NCBI GenBank assembly: GCA_964389805.1 | Contig: CAYMFU010000017.1 | Coordinates: 1-64,000, forward strand | DNA from: JAGTVG01 sp964389805 | GTDB taxonomy: Bacteria > Bacteroidota > Bacteroidia > Cytophagales > Cyclobacteriaceae | Reading direction: 5' to 3' | DNA: 64,000 nucleotides | Shown: piece after piece, positions 44,050 through 53,170 of the stretch | How positions within the stretch are numbered: the stretch's first letter is position 1 | Layout of the letters: the number at the start of each line of letters is the position of its first letter | Translations under genes and position numbers: made by a program | Notes under the pieces: model-generated | The model's input: only the letters and a program-made list of their open reading frames with translations | Database searches by the model: none | What the model was told of the DNA's origin: nothing

Positions 44050-45152
44050 TATTTAATTACCATTTGAAAATCAGCATAAACGGGCAGATGATCACTGAAC
44101 CCACCAAGATACTTTAATCCTTGATAAGTTCGTAGCGGCCTGCCATTTTTTTTGTTCATCAAAAACTCATTTTTATATATGTGTGCCACCTCATCAAGCA
44201 ATTTCAATCCATTTTCTCCATATGACATTGAGGATGAAACTATTATCTGATCCAGAACAGAGGCCTCAGTAATGTTATTCACCCTAAAATGTGTTCCGGA
44301 TCCTTTCTTATAAAGTGGGTACATTAAATTAATTAATGAACTTGAGTCTTCCTTTGCTTGCGGATCTCCTGCCTTCAATATTTTTGCCAGAGAGCTGTTT
44401 ATTGGTTCATCATTGAAGTCACCCATGATGATGATATTTGAGGCAGGATCGTGATCAAACAAGCTATCTACAACTTGTTTTAACTTTTTAGCTGCTATAA
44501 TTCTTTTTGCCTCACTGGCCATCTGTCCCCCTCTTCTGGAGGGCCAGTGATTGATAAAGACATGGCATAGAATTGATTCAAATAAAATGCCGGAAACATG
44601 CAATATATCCCTTGTTTTAAGGTCCGGAAAACGGGAATCGTTGATTCTGATAAAATCAAATTTAAAGGCTTTAAATTGTAAAGGATCATATAATAGCGCT
44701 ACATCAATGCCCCTTAAATCAGGGGATTCTTTATGTATCGCTTTATAGGAACAATATTTCATAACCGATTTATTAAGGATATCATTTATCACTTTGTGGT
44801 TCTCTATTTCACACAAACCAATGATAGCTGGCATATTTCCCTCTCCAATGGCTACAAAAAGCTTGCCTAATTTATTGATTTTCAAATAATACCTCTTATA
44901 TGTCCAATAGTACTGCCCCCCTGGTGTGAAGGCCTCATCAATCTTGATGCTGTCATCAGAGGGATGGAACAGATTTTCTACATTGTAAAAGACAAAACGA
45001 ACAGTGGTTTTTTTATGGTTTGTATGGATTTGAACTACATTTGGTTCTACAGCTGGAATTTCAGATGTTCCCTGTTCCCCCTGACCATATATATTAATAA
45101 AAGGCAGGCAATAACCAAATAGAAATACCTGGCAAATTAAGTATTTTGGCAC
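44049..45152 (-). CDS. secreted endonuclease/exonuclease/phosphatase family protein
   Basis: 367 residues with a signal peptide that ends at INIYG, giving a mature start of QGEQG. The EEP fold is shown by FVFYNVENLF, IIGLCEIENHKV, DVALLYDP, FINHWPSRRGGQ, IIMGDFNDEP and GGFSDHLPVYADFQ. These are the metal- and phosphate-binding residues of DNase I-like enzymes. Substrate could be DNA, RNA or a phosphodiester lipid. Together with the downstream metallophosphoesterase it could release phosphate from external nucleic acids; this is inference from the pairing. Confidence 0.85.
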   Translation of the reverse strand: MPKYLICQVFLFGYCLPFINIYGQGEQGTSEIPAVEPNVVQIHTNHKKTTVRFVFYNVENLFHPSDDSIKIDEAFTPGGQYYWTYKRYYLKINKLGKLFVAIGEGNMPAIIGLCEIENHKVINDILNKSVMKYCSYKAIHKESPDLRGIDVALLYDPLQFKAFKFDFIRINDSRFPDLKTRDILHVSGILFESILCHVFINHWPSRRGGQMASEAKRIIAAKKLKQVVDSLFDHDPASNIIIMGDFNDEPINSSLAKILKAGDPQAKEDSSSLINLMYPLYKKGSGTHFRVNNITEASVLDQIIVSSSMSYGENGLKLLDEVAHIYKNEFLMNKKNGRPLRTYQGLKYLGGFSDHLPVYADFQMVIK

Positions 45153-45181
45153 ATTAGCTGGTTTGAAATACTTTCAATTAT

Positions 45182-45289
45182 TTAAATAAAAGCCCGATAT
45201 ACAATAACTACCGGATAAAAAATGATGAACATCATCGCCAAAACAAAAGCCAATACTATGGTTCCAAATGATTTAAATAATTTGATCAT
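45182..45289 (-). CDS. very small single-span membrane protein (35 aa)
   Basis: A 35-residue frame on the minus strand starts ATG: MIKLFKSFGTIVLAFVLAMM, then a hydrophobic segment FIIFYPVVIVYRAF. The N-terminus is basic with one strong membrane helix, the usual shape of a bacterial small membrane protein. It lies 30 bp upstream of the EEP gene in the same direction. No family is recognised, and it could be an open frame by chance. The rest of the spacer up to 45495 shows nothing else I can support. Confidence 0.4.
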   Translation of the reverse strand: MIKLFKSFGTIVLAFVLAMMFIIFYPVVIVYRAFI

Positions 45290-45495
45290 CCACGCATGAT
45301 TAGTTCCACTAAAATTTAAGAAAAATGATTTAATAAAGAATGATAAAGATCAGAAATTATTAAAACTTAGTGTTTAACGACAATATTTTATAAAAATGAT
45401 ACAAATTAGGCTCTATATATTTCTTATTAATATATAGATGACTGAATAACAATTTATTATATTTAATCTGAGTTGGATAAAAACCACATTCGGAA

Positions 45496-46257
45496 TTGGA
45501 TAAATATTTAAATAGTAAAAACATACTGGTAACAGGGGGAAGTAAGGGCATTGGTCAATCCATAGTGAACTACTTACTTGAAAATAAAGCTAAAGTTGCC
45601 ATCCATTATAACCGTAATGGTGCGGACATAGAGGATATAATTCGAAAATATCCGGATAAGGCAATTCCATTTCAATATGACTTTGAACAATTAGACAGAA
45701 TACCCTCTTTTATGGATATAGTTGTTCAAAAAATGGGTCACATAGATGTTCTAGTAAATAATGCCGGGATAGCACTTTCGTCTGATATATCTGGTCCCGA
45801 CGATGAATGGATAAATGCCTGGAAAAAAACCATGGATATAAATTTAAATGCAGTTGGATTTTTATGTAAAAAGGCAATCCAGCATTTTCTTGAACGAAAC
45901 AGTGGGGGAAAGATCATCAATATATCTTCAAGAGCTGCTTTTCGTGGTGACACAGAAGATTATATGGATTATGCGGCATCAAAAGCTGGAATGGTGGCAT
46001 TAACCAGGTCAATAGCCCGAGCTTATGGAAAAAAGGGAATTGTGGCCTTCACCATCGCCCCGGGATTTGTCAAAACAGAAATGGCGCAACAATTTTTTGA
46101 TCAATACGGGAAAGAGGTAGCTTTAAATCAGATCGCTTTAAATGAATTAACAAGCCCTGAAGACGTGGCTCCTTTTGTTGGTTTTTTAGCCAGCGGATTG
46201 GCTGACCATGCAACGGGCGGTACATTTGATATAAACGCTGGAAGTTATGTCCATTGA
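45496..46257 (+). CDS. short-chain dehydrogenase/reductase (3-oxoacyl-ACP reductase-like)
   Basis: 253 residues of classical SDR type: cofactor loop TGGSKGIGQSI, VNNAGIA, the catalytic Ser in INISSRAAFRG, and YAASKAGM for Tyr/Lys. The end (GFLASGLADHATGGTFDINAG) is typical of the FabG-like group. The start appears to be TTG (MDKYLNSKNILVTGG), as no ATG lies in a suitable place. It overlaps the following tag gene by 11 bp. Substrate unknown: a FabG paralogue or a glucose/alcohol dehydrogenase are both possible. Confidence 0.88.
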   Translation: MDKYLNSKNILVTGGSKGIGQSIVNYLLENKAKVAIHYNRNGADIEDIIRKYPDKAIPFQYDFEQLDRIPSFMDIVVQKMGHIDVLVNNAGIALSSDISGPDDEWINAWKKTMDINLNAVGFLCKKAIQHFLERNSGGKIINISSRAAFRGDTEDYMDYAASKAGMVALTRSIARAYGKKGIVAFTIAPGFVKTEMAQQFFDQYGKEVALNQIALNELTSPEDVAPFVGFLASGLADHATGGTFDINAGSYVH

Positions 46258-46834
46258 CAAAAATCTAAAAAGATGCACATGGTGCGAAGGTCTATATGAT
46301 GACTATGTAAAGTATCATGATGAAGAATGGGGCGTTCCGGTTCATGATGAACGGAAGCATTTTGAATTTCTTATCCTGGAAGGAGCTCAGGCTGGTTTGA
46401 GTTGGAGTACAATATTAAAAAGAAGGGAAGGTTACAGAAACGCTTTTGCGAATTTTGATCCAGCCCTGGTTGCTAAATACGATGAAGCAAAATATGAATC
46501 TTTATTACAGGATCCTTCAATCATCCGTAACAGGTTAAAAATCAAATCGGCAATTAATAATGCGCGAAGATTCATTGAGGTTCAAAATGAATACGGCAGC
46601 TTTGATACTTACATTTGGAAATTCACTAATGGAAAGCCTTTGATCAACACCTGGGAAAAAATGAGTGAAATCCCCGCTAAAACTGAATTGTCAGACCGGG
46701 TAAGTAAAGATTTAAAAAAACGCGGATTCAATTTTGTGGGAAGCACCATTATTTATGCACACCTTCAAGCTACCGGGATCGTAAACGACCATGAGGTTAG
46801 CTGTTTCAGGTATAAAGAATTAACAATGTTGTAA
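46247..46834 (+). CDS. tag: DNA-3-methyladenine glycosylase I
   Basis: A 195-residue Tag protein that removes 3-methyladenine from alkylated DNA. It has the opening RCTWCEGLYDDYVKYHDEEWGVP with the first zinc cysteine, FEFLILEGAQAGLSWSTILKRREGYR, the HhH region, and C-terminal GSTIIYAHLQATGIVNDHEVSCFR supplying the zinc His and Cys. Length is normal. It is translationally coupled to the SDR gene, which has no obvious repair role. A weak stem (AGCC/GGCT at 46848-46861) follows the stop. Confidence 0.95.
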   Translation: MSIDKNLKRCTWCEGLYDDYVKYHDEEWGVPVHDERKHFEFLILEGAQAGLSWSTILKRREGYRNAFANFDPALVAKYDEAKYESLLQDPSIIRNRLKIKSAINNARRFIEVQNEYGSFDTYIWKFTNGKPLINTWEKMSEIPAKTELSDRVSKDLKKRGFNFVGSTIIYAHLQATGIVNDHEVSCFRYKELTML

Positions 46835-46884
46835 ATAAATATTAATCAGCCGCCGCTGGCTTATTTCAATATAGACTTATCAAT

Positions 46885-47943
46885 TTAAAGTTTCCCCAAC
46901 TCAACCGTAGGTTGTTCAGGCATTTCTTTGGCCAGGAGCCAGCGACAGAAAATGATCGCTTCCTTATATGCTGATGTACTGATCCAGTTATTCACATCCA
47001 TGGGCTTATGGCTAAGGTATATGGTGAAACTCCCATCCTCATTTTGAACAGCCTGTTCCTTGTTAATACATACTTTATAATTCTTATAATCTGTACTCTG
47101 CATCAGATAATTCCAGGTCTGGATTCCCCAGTAACAGCACTCCGGTGATGTAAAATTTATTTTTAAATACTCATCCTCCTCCAGATGAAATCTTCCGAAA
47201 CAATAGACATTGTCCACTGTCCCCCAACCACCCTGGTCTGCTTCAAAAGGAAAAGGAGGAAGAAAATCATTCATAGGAAATTCTACTGGTAGAGGAGCTA
47301 TCCATGTCGTCTGCTCAAAAAAGGTCTTCATAACCCGGATCCTTTTAGCGAGTTGTTCATCCGATAGTGGGATGGGAACTTCCTGAACACAGGTATTTTC
47401 AATTGAGAGATCGCTTTCCTTTCCATTTGTCCGGTCGAAGAAATATTCCCTGGAAAATAAAGTTACTGAATCTGCATCTAGTTTAAACTCATTCCTTCCT
47501 TTTGGTTCCTGAGTAAGTTTGATTTCAAAACTTCCATCTTCCTCAAACTCAATATTGGTGTGGTTTATACTTAAGGTAACCCTATCACTGAGGTCACCAT
47601 CAGGAGATCCACCGTACAATGTAAACGACAGATAACAACTGTCATAGCGCCGGCCTTTTATAATATACTCCTGGTCTCCCCTGACCTGAGTAAAATAATA
47701 AACAGAATCAACATTATCGCCCAGGTTCTTATGATAAGGTGTGGCCAGCAGCATAAAATCAGGTCGTAAAGGATCATTAAACAAATAGAAATCTATACTG
47801 GTCCTTAGAAGATGAAATATGTGTTGATAGCCATCAATTTTTCCCTGCTCATCCAGGTTCTTCTCAGGATTCAGAAAAGTATTTTCGGCATTTCCAATTA
47901 CTTCAAGAAACTCCTGAAGGGCTTTTTTGCTTTTATGTCCCAT
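46885..47943 (-). CDS. DUF1214-family protein
   Basis: 352 residues without signal peptide. The C-terminal half carries the DUF1214-like pattern: FGRFHLEEDEYLKINFTSPECCYWGIQTWNYLMQSTDY, and SFTIYLSHKPMDVNNWIST with WLLAKEMP near the end. The N-terminal part is helical (RTSIDFYLFNDPLRPDF). No catalytic role is established for the domain. It is the last gene of a three-gene leftward unit with SCP2 and sulfotransferase genes, overlapping the latter by 11 bp, so it likely works on the same substrate. Confidence 0.75.
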   Translation of the reverse strand: MGHKSKKALQEFLEVIGNAENTFLNPEKNLDEQGKIDGYQHIFHLLRTSIDFYLFNDPLRPDFMLLATPYHKNLGDNVDSVYYFTQVRGDQEYIIKGRRYDSCYLSFTLYGGSPDGDLSDRVTLSINHTNIEFEEDGSFEIKLTQEPKGRNEFKLDADSVTLFSREYFFDRTNGKESDLSIENTCVQEVPIPLSDEQLAKRIRVMKTFFEQTTWIAPLPVEFPMNDFLPPFPFEADQGGWGTVDNVYCFGRFHLEEDEYLKINFTSPECCYWGIQTWNYLMQSTDYKNYKVCINKEQAVQNEDGSFTIYLSHKPMDVNNWISTSAYKEAIIFCRWLLAKEMPEQPTVELGKL

Positions 47944-49201
47944 AATTAGGTAAAGAATAGAGATTGTTTAAAAAATCAATATAGTCTCCATACATGGAGT
48001 TTATTTTATTTTCTTTCAGGTTAAAATCTTTCAAGGAATAAGCATGCCTCCCATGCTTATCTTTTGGATTTTGTGCCAGGAAATGCGTAAATCTTTCAAG
48101 AGCTTCATCAGATAAGGTCCAGCCAAACTTTTCATAAATTTCTTTTACAGTATTTACCTGGTCACTTACAAAATCCTCAAAGCGAATATGAATAATTTGA
48201 TCATCCTTCTTCAGTACTTCAATCGAATTTAAGAATTTATTCAAATATAAACTCCATGTTTCAGCCTGTTCATGTCCGGTTCGTTCAGCTATTTCATTGT
48301 CACTATACAAAGATCTTACTGATGATATTAGGCTGGCAGTGGAAGGTACGACCTCAAAAGGATGCCGATGGGTCATAATAATCCTGGCATCAGGATATAC
48401 TTCAAAAAGTTCGGGTAACCTCATCAGATGAACTGGAGACTTAAGTAACCAACGTCTGGATTTTACCCCTCCTGATTGCAGATATTGAAGAAACCTTTTA
48501 TGGAAGCGCATAGTACCCAATTTATCTGCATGGTTATTAAACCAATCCAAATAGGAGGGCAAATATAATTGTGCAAAGAACTGAAAACTGTTGAAATCCA
48601 GTGCATTAATGCTTATGCACTCCTGTGGAGAATCTGCCGCCATATAATGTTTGCGCAAAAAATCCGGTATCAATTTAAACAAATGCCCAAATTCCTTGCG
48701 CACGGTATTTAGCTGCTCATTATCCGTGTAATTTTCCGGCCTTGGGACAGGATGTGGCAAAAGACATTCCCAGGCCTGAGGTGACCTGTGATCAGGATCT
48801 TCATGCAGCAAGGCATGGAGTATTGTCGTCCCGGAACGTGGCATCCCTACTATAAATACCGGTTGCTCAATCTTTTCATCAGATATGTGAGGATTTTGAG
48901 AAATAGTTTGCTCTAGTTTGTATCGGCCGTAAAGAGTACGTTCAAGTAACCCTTTGATGGCAAGCCCTCCAAAAGGATTAGGCTTGCCTTCCATATTTAT
49001 GGATTTTACTAATTTTTGTAACCCTGTTTCAGTTTCTGGAAGCGATATAGATACGCCGGCTTTTTTTTGAGCTTTCCGTATGATCTTATCCGGATCGAGC
49101 CTAAACGGATCAGCGCCAATTTTCCTCAAAAAAAAACCAAGGCCATTAATAGCGTTGAGCATTGATGATCTTTGGATAAATAGCTCTGTGGGTTTGTCCA
49201 T
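47933..49201 (-). CDS. PAPS-dependent sulfotransferase
   Basis: A 422-residue sulfotransferase of the Sulfotransfer_3 type. The 5'-phosphosulfate loop is FIVGMPRSGTTILHALLHED, and the 3'-phosphate region is IIMTHRHPFEVVPSTASL. RWLLKSPVHLMRLPEL is a further conserved block. No signal peptide, so it acts in the cytoplasm and moves sulfate from PAPS to an alcohol or amine. Directly upstream is an SCP2 lipid-carrier gene, which hints at a sterol, hopanoid or other lipid acceptor. The acceptor is not known. Confidence 0.9.
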   Translation of the reverse strand: MDKPTELFIQRSSMLNAINGLGFFLRKIGADPFRLDPDKIIRKAQKKAGVSISLPETETGLQKLVKSINMEGKPNPFGGLAIKGLLERTLYGRYKLEQTISQNPHISDEKIEQPVFIVGMPRSGTTILHALLHEDPDHRSPQAWECLLPHPVPRPENYTDNEQLNTVRKEFGHLFKLIPDFLRKHYMAADSPQECISINALDFNSFQFFAQLYLPSYLDWFNNHADKLGTMRFHKRFLQYLQSGGVKSRRWLLKSPVHLMRLPELFEVYPDARIIMTHRHPFEVVPSTASLISSVRSLYSDNEIAERTGHEQAETWSLYLNKFLNSIEVLKKDDQIIHIRFEDFVSDQVNTVKEIYEKFGWTLSDEALERFTHFLAQNPKDKHGRHAYSLKDFNLKENKINSMYGDYIDFLNNLYSLPNYGT

Positions 49202-49204
49202 GTC

Positions 49205-49498
49205 CTACATCAATTGTTTCAACTTTTGAGCCGCACCGATATCGCCCTTTACCTTGATCTTACCCGTTAGGGTCGCGATCATCGGTTTGATCTCTTTTCG
49301 TTGGAGTTTAAGGTAGGTGTCCTTGCTCATGGTAATAGTACAATCAGCATCGCTATCTTCTCCAGAAATCTGGTTGACCTGATCACTGCCATCAATCAAA
49401 ATAAACTCACCATCCAGATTAAATTTCAATCTTTTACCTATCGGATCAATTTTTTTTACTTTTTCTTCCAGTTCTTTTCGTATTTGTTCGATTTCCAT
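49205..49498 (-). CDS. SCP2 sterol-carrier domain protein
   Basis: 97 residues from the ATG at 49498 (MEIEQIRKELEEKVKK). The SCP2 fold is seen in KRLKFNLDGEFILIDGS, DADCTITMSKDTYLKLQRKEIKPMIATLTGKIKVKGDIGAAQKL, a beta-sheet with a hydrophobic tunnel that holds lipids. Stand-alone SCP2 proteins carry or present lipids to partner enzymes. It leads the operon with a sulfotransferase and a DUF1214 protein. An alternative start four codons upstream is possible. Confidence 0.88.
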   Translation of the reverse strand: MEIEQIRKELEEKVKKIDPIGKRLKFNLDGEFILIDGSDQVNQISGEDSDADCTITMSKDTYLKLQRKEIKPMIATLTGKIKVKGDIGAAQKLKQLM

Positions 49499-49571
49499 AG
49501 GAGCAAACATAGCATTTTTTTGGAAATCATAAAATTAAGCAAACAGGCAGGTGTGAAATAGTAAAGAAGTC

Positions 49572-50204
49572 TTAAAACTTAATTCCCAGGTTTAAAGCCC
49601 AATAGTCGTTTTTCACAGTAAGTTCATTTTGCAAAAAAGGCTGGGGTTTAACGGTGTTCAATAATCCCCTGTAATAGGTCACACCCGTGAAAAAAGTTGT
49701 ATTCTGGCCAAGTTTCATTTCAATACCCACTCCAAAATCCAAAACAATATCCCAGAAATTAAATTTCTCAATATATACCTCGTCAGTATATTTTCCGGAT
49801 TCATCAACTTTCATTTCAAAGGCAATTCCAAATTGAAAAAAGAACCATTTATCTATTGAAAACTCATCTGTTAGTAATTTAAAATTAAACGGAACCTGTA
49901 TATATTGAAGATTAAAGGATTGTTCCTTTTCACCTCCCGGACTTTCAGCCTTTATACCTATCCTTTTAGGAAACCAATAAATACCGGTACTGAAATAGTA
50001 ATTCTTCCTGGTTTCAAAATCAAAAAGTATCCCCAAAGCAATTCTATATCCAATCCCATCGTTATCAAATGAAATTGTATCGGAATCTGAAGAAATTCTG
50101 TTAACTGATATGCCAGGAAGAATATTGGCTCCAACTTTTACCTGGCTAAATGCTGTTGTTGACAGGAACAGAATCAAGGAAAACAGGATGTTGTATTTCT
50201 TCAT
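49572..50204 (-). CDS. outer membrane beta-barrel protein (PorT-like family)
   Basis: 210 residues with a signal peptide ending at TTAFS and mature Gln (QVKVGANILPG). Alternating hydrophobic strands with turns follow (YYFSTGIYWFPKRIG, LQYIQVPFNFKLL, WFFFQFGIAFEMKV, TTFFTGVTYYRG), and the protein ends in an aromatic residue (YWALNLGIKF). This matches the eight-stranded OMP_b-brl_2/PorT-like family of Bacteroidota. True PorT is a T9SS component; this could be that or a paralogue. It is divergent from gldB. Confidence 0.78.
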   Translation of the reverse strand: MKKYNILFSLILFLSTTAFSQVKVGANILPGISVNRISSDSDTISFDNDGIGYRIALGILFDFETRKNYYFSTGIYWFPKRIGIKAESPGGEKEQSFNLQYIQVPFNFKLLTDEFSIDKWFFFQFGIAFEMKVDESGKYTDEVYIEKFNFWDIVLDFGVGIEMKLGQNTTFFTGVTYYRGLLNTVKPQPFLQNELTVKNDYWALNLGIKF

Positions 50205-50284
50205 ACAATTATTTAATACTTTTACATCAAAATTAATTGAATGTCTACCAGTGTCAAATGTAAATGATCTTAATCAAAATTAAA

Positions 50285-51310
50285 ATGCAATATAAAGTAA
50301 GTAGGAATCTGTTATTTCTCTTTTTATTTAGCACCTTCCTTTTCTTCTATTCCTGTTCCAACAAGGATGCTTGCATTCCTTCACCTGACATTTCCAACAT
50401 TAATATATCACTTGAAATTGACAGGTTGGATAAGAAACTCTTCAAAATTCATACCAGAACTGAGTTAAAAGACCTGCTCGATGAAAATTTTGCATTTAGT
50501 GAAATATTCCTGGCAAGATCTCAATACCCTTATGATTCAATTTTTATCAATCGGTTTTTTGAATTATTGCATAATCCTTCCATTGATACATTATGGGCGG
50601 AAACGGATAGTATATTTGGAGATCTTCAGGAAATTAACCTTCAGTTTGAAGATGCATTTAAAAGAATCAAGTATTACTATTCAGAATTCAAGCCCCCTAA
50701 GATCCAGTATGTTTTTACAGGACTTACCCATGACATGTATGTATCAGATAGCCTTATAATTATTGGATTGGATTACTATCTGGGAAATGATGCTTCATAC
50801 CGGCCAGTAAATATTCCGGATTATATCTTGAAAAGATATCGCCAAGAAAATATTGTGCCCAATTCATTATTGCTGCTATCTCAGAATTACAACAAAGTTG
50901 ATATAAGGGATAAAACGCTGTTAGGTGAAATGGTCTTTTATGGAAAGGCATTTTATTTTTCCAAACAGATGCTTCCATGTGTTCCCGATTCAATTTTCCT
51001 GGGTTACTCACCGAATGAGATGAAAGATATTTTCCACGGCCAGGAAATAATCTGGGCAAACTTTATTGAAAATGAAGTTCTGTTTGACACAAACCATCAC
51101 ATAAAGGATAAGTTCATTGCAGAGAGGCCTAAAACCTTTGAAATTGGCCAAAATTGCCCGGGCAGGATAGGTAGATGGATCGGCTGGGAAATCGCAAAGG
51201 ATTATATGGAGAATAACAAAGAAGCTACCCTTCCGGATTTAATGAAAAACAGCAATTCTCGTATGATTTTTGAACGATCCGGCTTTAAGCCTCAAAGCCA
51301 GGATATTTAG
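50285..51310 (+). CDS. gldB: gliding motility lipoprotein GldB
   Basis: 341 residues from the ATG at 50285, which gives a lipoprotein signal (FLFFYSC). The GldB family pattern is visible: SLEIDRLDKKLFKI near the N-terminus, ARSQYPYDSIFINRFFELLHNPS, YVFTGLTHDMYVSDSLIIIGLDYYLG, and the C-terminal RIGRWIGWEIAKDYMENN. GldB is required for gliding and type IX secretion in Flavobacterium. Its end overlaps the convergent glycosyltransferase gene by 26 bp. Confidence 0.88.
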   Translation: MQYKVSRNLLFLFLFSTFLFFYSCSNKDACIPSPDISNINISLEIDRLDKKLFKIHTRTELKDLLDENFAFSEIFLARSQYPYDSIFINRFFELLHNPSIDTLWAETDSIFGDLQEINLQFEDAFKRIKYYYSEFKPPKIQYVFTGLTHDMYVSDSLIIIGLDYYLGNDASYRPVNIPDYILKRYRQENIVPNSLLLLSQNYNKVDIRDKTLLGEMVFYGKAFYFSKQMLPCVPDSIFLGYSPNEMKDIFHGQEIIWANFIENEVLFDTNHHIKDKFIAERPKTFEIGQNCPGRIGRWIGWEIAKDYMENNKEATLPDLMKNSNSRMIFERSGFKPQSQDI

Positions 51311-52481
51311 GATCAATAAAACTAATGAGGTTTTTGATGCATTTATCCTTATCAAATGATTCTTCAGCTAAACGTCTGGCATTCACCTGTTGAATATTTA
51401 GATGAGGCTCTTTTAAAAATGGTTGTATTTTGGAGGCAAATTCACCTGGAATTTCAGGATCCATATAAAATCCACATTTATTTTTCTCAATCAGATCGCA
51501 TACCCATCCTTTGGTATTTGTAATTACCAATTTACCACTTGCGAGAGCATCAAAAAATTTATTCGGACTGTTCAGTTCCATTACAGGATTATTGATAAAG
51601 GAGATATACGCAGCATCACAGATCGATAAATATTCTTTCAGATCAAATTTATCCATGTGCGGCAAAAACTCGATTGTCCTTAGATTTCTAAGTTTAACCT
51701 GCTGTCTTAATCCGGTAAGCATCGCTCCTTCGCCAATCATAAAGAATCTTATATTCATCTTATGGTCTTCAGAAACTTTTACCAGGTCAAGAAAATAATC
51801 CAATGCATTAACTTTTCCAATAGCTCCAAAATATGATATCACAAAAGCATTCCCTATACTGTGTTTTTCCAGCAAGGCCTCATTTTTTTGATTTGTTCTT
51901 TCGAAAAAAGTGCAATCAGAGAAATTCGGACATAGATAAACTGATTTACCTGGTACCTGGCTTGACACATGCTCATGAATTCCAGGAGATAGTGATACGA
52001 TCTTATGTGCTTTCCGGTAAGCAGTCATTTCCAGTTTCCTGGATATAGTTTTGATAAAAACATTTTTTATTTCCAATAACCGGATCGGGGCCTCTGGCCA
52101 GAGGTCCCTGATTTCAAATACATAGGGAATTTGCTTCTGCCGGTTTAATTTCAGGGCTATGAGTGCAACAGTTAGGGGGGTTGAGGTGACATAAGCCAAG
52201 TCAATGTTTTCAAACTTCCCCGCCAAATGATAGGCTTTATAGGCAAAGAACAAAAATGCGAACAGCCTTCTGAGAAAACCGAAATGATTATAATATTTAA
52301 CTGGTAAGTAATGAACGGTAATCCCCTCTATATCTTTTTTTATATATTGGTTTCGATTATGGGAAGTAATCATTTCGACCTCATGCCCTGCATCGATCAT
52401 ACCCCTTGCAATATAATAAGATCTTATTGCCCCTCCTTCGGAAGGTGTTTTGAAATATTGATGTATATAGAGAATATTCAA
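51285..52481 (-). CDS. family 4 glycosyltransferase
   Basis: A 398-residue GT-B enzyme. Glycosyltransferase 4-like N-terminal domain: LYIHQYFKTPSEGGAIRSYY, with ARGMIDAGHEVEMITSHN. The donor-binding domain includes ISYFGAIGKVNALDYFLDL, FFMIGEGAMLTGLRQQV, and SPNKFFDALASGKLVITNT with the usual E-to-D variation of the EX7E motif. A hydrophobic helix near 85-105 may touch the membrane. It probably adds a sugar to a surface glycan or glycosylates exported proteins. Confidence 0.88.
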   Translation of the reverse strand: MNILYIHQYFKTPSEGGAIRSYYIARGMIDAGHEVEMITSHNRNQYIKKDIEGITVHYLPVKYYNHFGFLRRLFAFLFFAYKAYHLAGKFENIDLAYVTSTPLTVALIALKLNRQKQIPYVFEIRDLWPEAPIRLLEIKNVFIKTISRKLEMTAYRKAHKIVSLSPGIHEHVSSQVPGKSVYLCPNFSDCTFFERTNQKNEALLEKHSIGNAFVISYFGAIGKVNALDYFLDLVKVSEDHKMNIRFFMIGEGAMLTGLRQQVKLRNLRTIEFLPHMDKFDLKEYLSICDAAYISFINNPVMELNSPNKFFDALASGKLVITNTKGWVCDLIEKNKCGFYMDPEIPGEFASKIQPFLKEPHLNIQQVNARRLAEESFDKDKCIKNLISFIDPKYPGFEA

Positions 52482-52515
52482 CGTTTAAAAAGTTAAGATT
52501 CAATCAACGTATAGA

Positions 52516-53160
52516 TCAGGTTAAGTTTTTTTCAAAATATCTGCAAAAATTTTGCAATCCGCATTGAGCACATTTTGGATTTCTTGCAACGCACGTATAA
52601 CGACCATGAAGAATTAGCCAATGATGGGCTTTGGCGATAAGATCTGTTGGAATATATTTCACCAGTTGTTGCTCAACGGATAAGGGGGTTTTAGAATTTA
52701 AATTGGCCAGGCCTATTCGTTTAGAAACTCTGAATACATGGGTATCAACTGCCAGTACAGGTTGATTATAGATTACTGAAGCAATCACATTGGCTGTTTT
52801 TCGTCCTACACCAGGTAACTTCTGAAGCTCAGTTACCGTCTCAGGGATCTGTGAGTCATAATCTTCATATAACATTTTAGCCATCCCAATCAGATGCTTG
52901 GTTTTGCTATTGGGATAAGTAACACTTTTTATATATGGGAATACTTCATCGAAACTGCTATGCGCTAAATGCTCGGGGGATGGAAATTCCTTAAAAAGCG
53001 CTGGAGTGACCATATTTATCCTTTTATCAGTACATTGCGCACTGAGGATAACTGCTATTAATAAATGAAATGAATTGGAATATTCTAATTCAGTTTTGGG
53101 CTCTGGAAAGTTCTTGGTGAAATAATCGATTAATAATCTAAATCTTTCTTTTTTCTGCAT
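52516..53160 (-). CDS. nth: endonuclease III
   Basis: A 214-residue HhH-GPD glycosylase/AP lyase that removes oxidised pyrimidines. The HhH motif is LPGVGRKTANVIA with catalytic Lys in GRKTA, and the catalytic Asp is in AVDTHVFRVSKRIGL. The 4Fe-4S cluster cysteines are seen in CVARNPKCAQCGLQNFC (C-x6-C-x2-C-x5-C). Length is that of E. coli Nth. It follows the small anti-sigma-like gene with 10 bp between. Confidence 0.96.
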   Translation of the reverse strand: MQKKERFRLLIDYFTKNFPEPKTELEYSNSFHLLIAVILSAQCTDKRINMVTPALFKEFPSPEHLAHSSFDEVFPYIKSVTYPNSKTKHLIGMAKMLYEDYDSQIPETVTELQKLPGVGRKTANVIASVIYNQPVLAVDTHVFRVSKRIGLANLNSKTPLSVEQQLVKYIPTDLIAKAHHWLILHGRYTCVARNPKCAQCGLQNFCRYFEKNLT

Positions 53161-53170
53161 TCGTTTTAAT

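Noticed and set aside
46848..46861. Hairpin after tag as a terminator
   Set aside because: Four-base-pair stem and no U-run; too weak to call.
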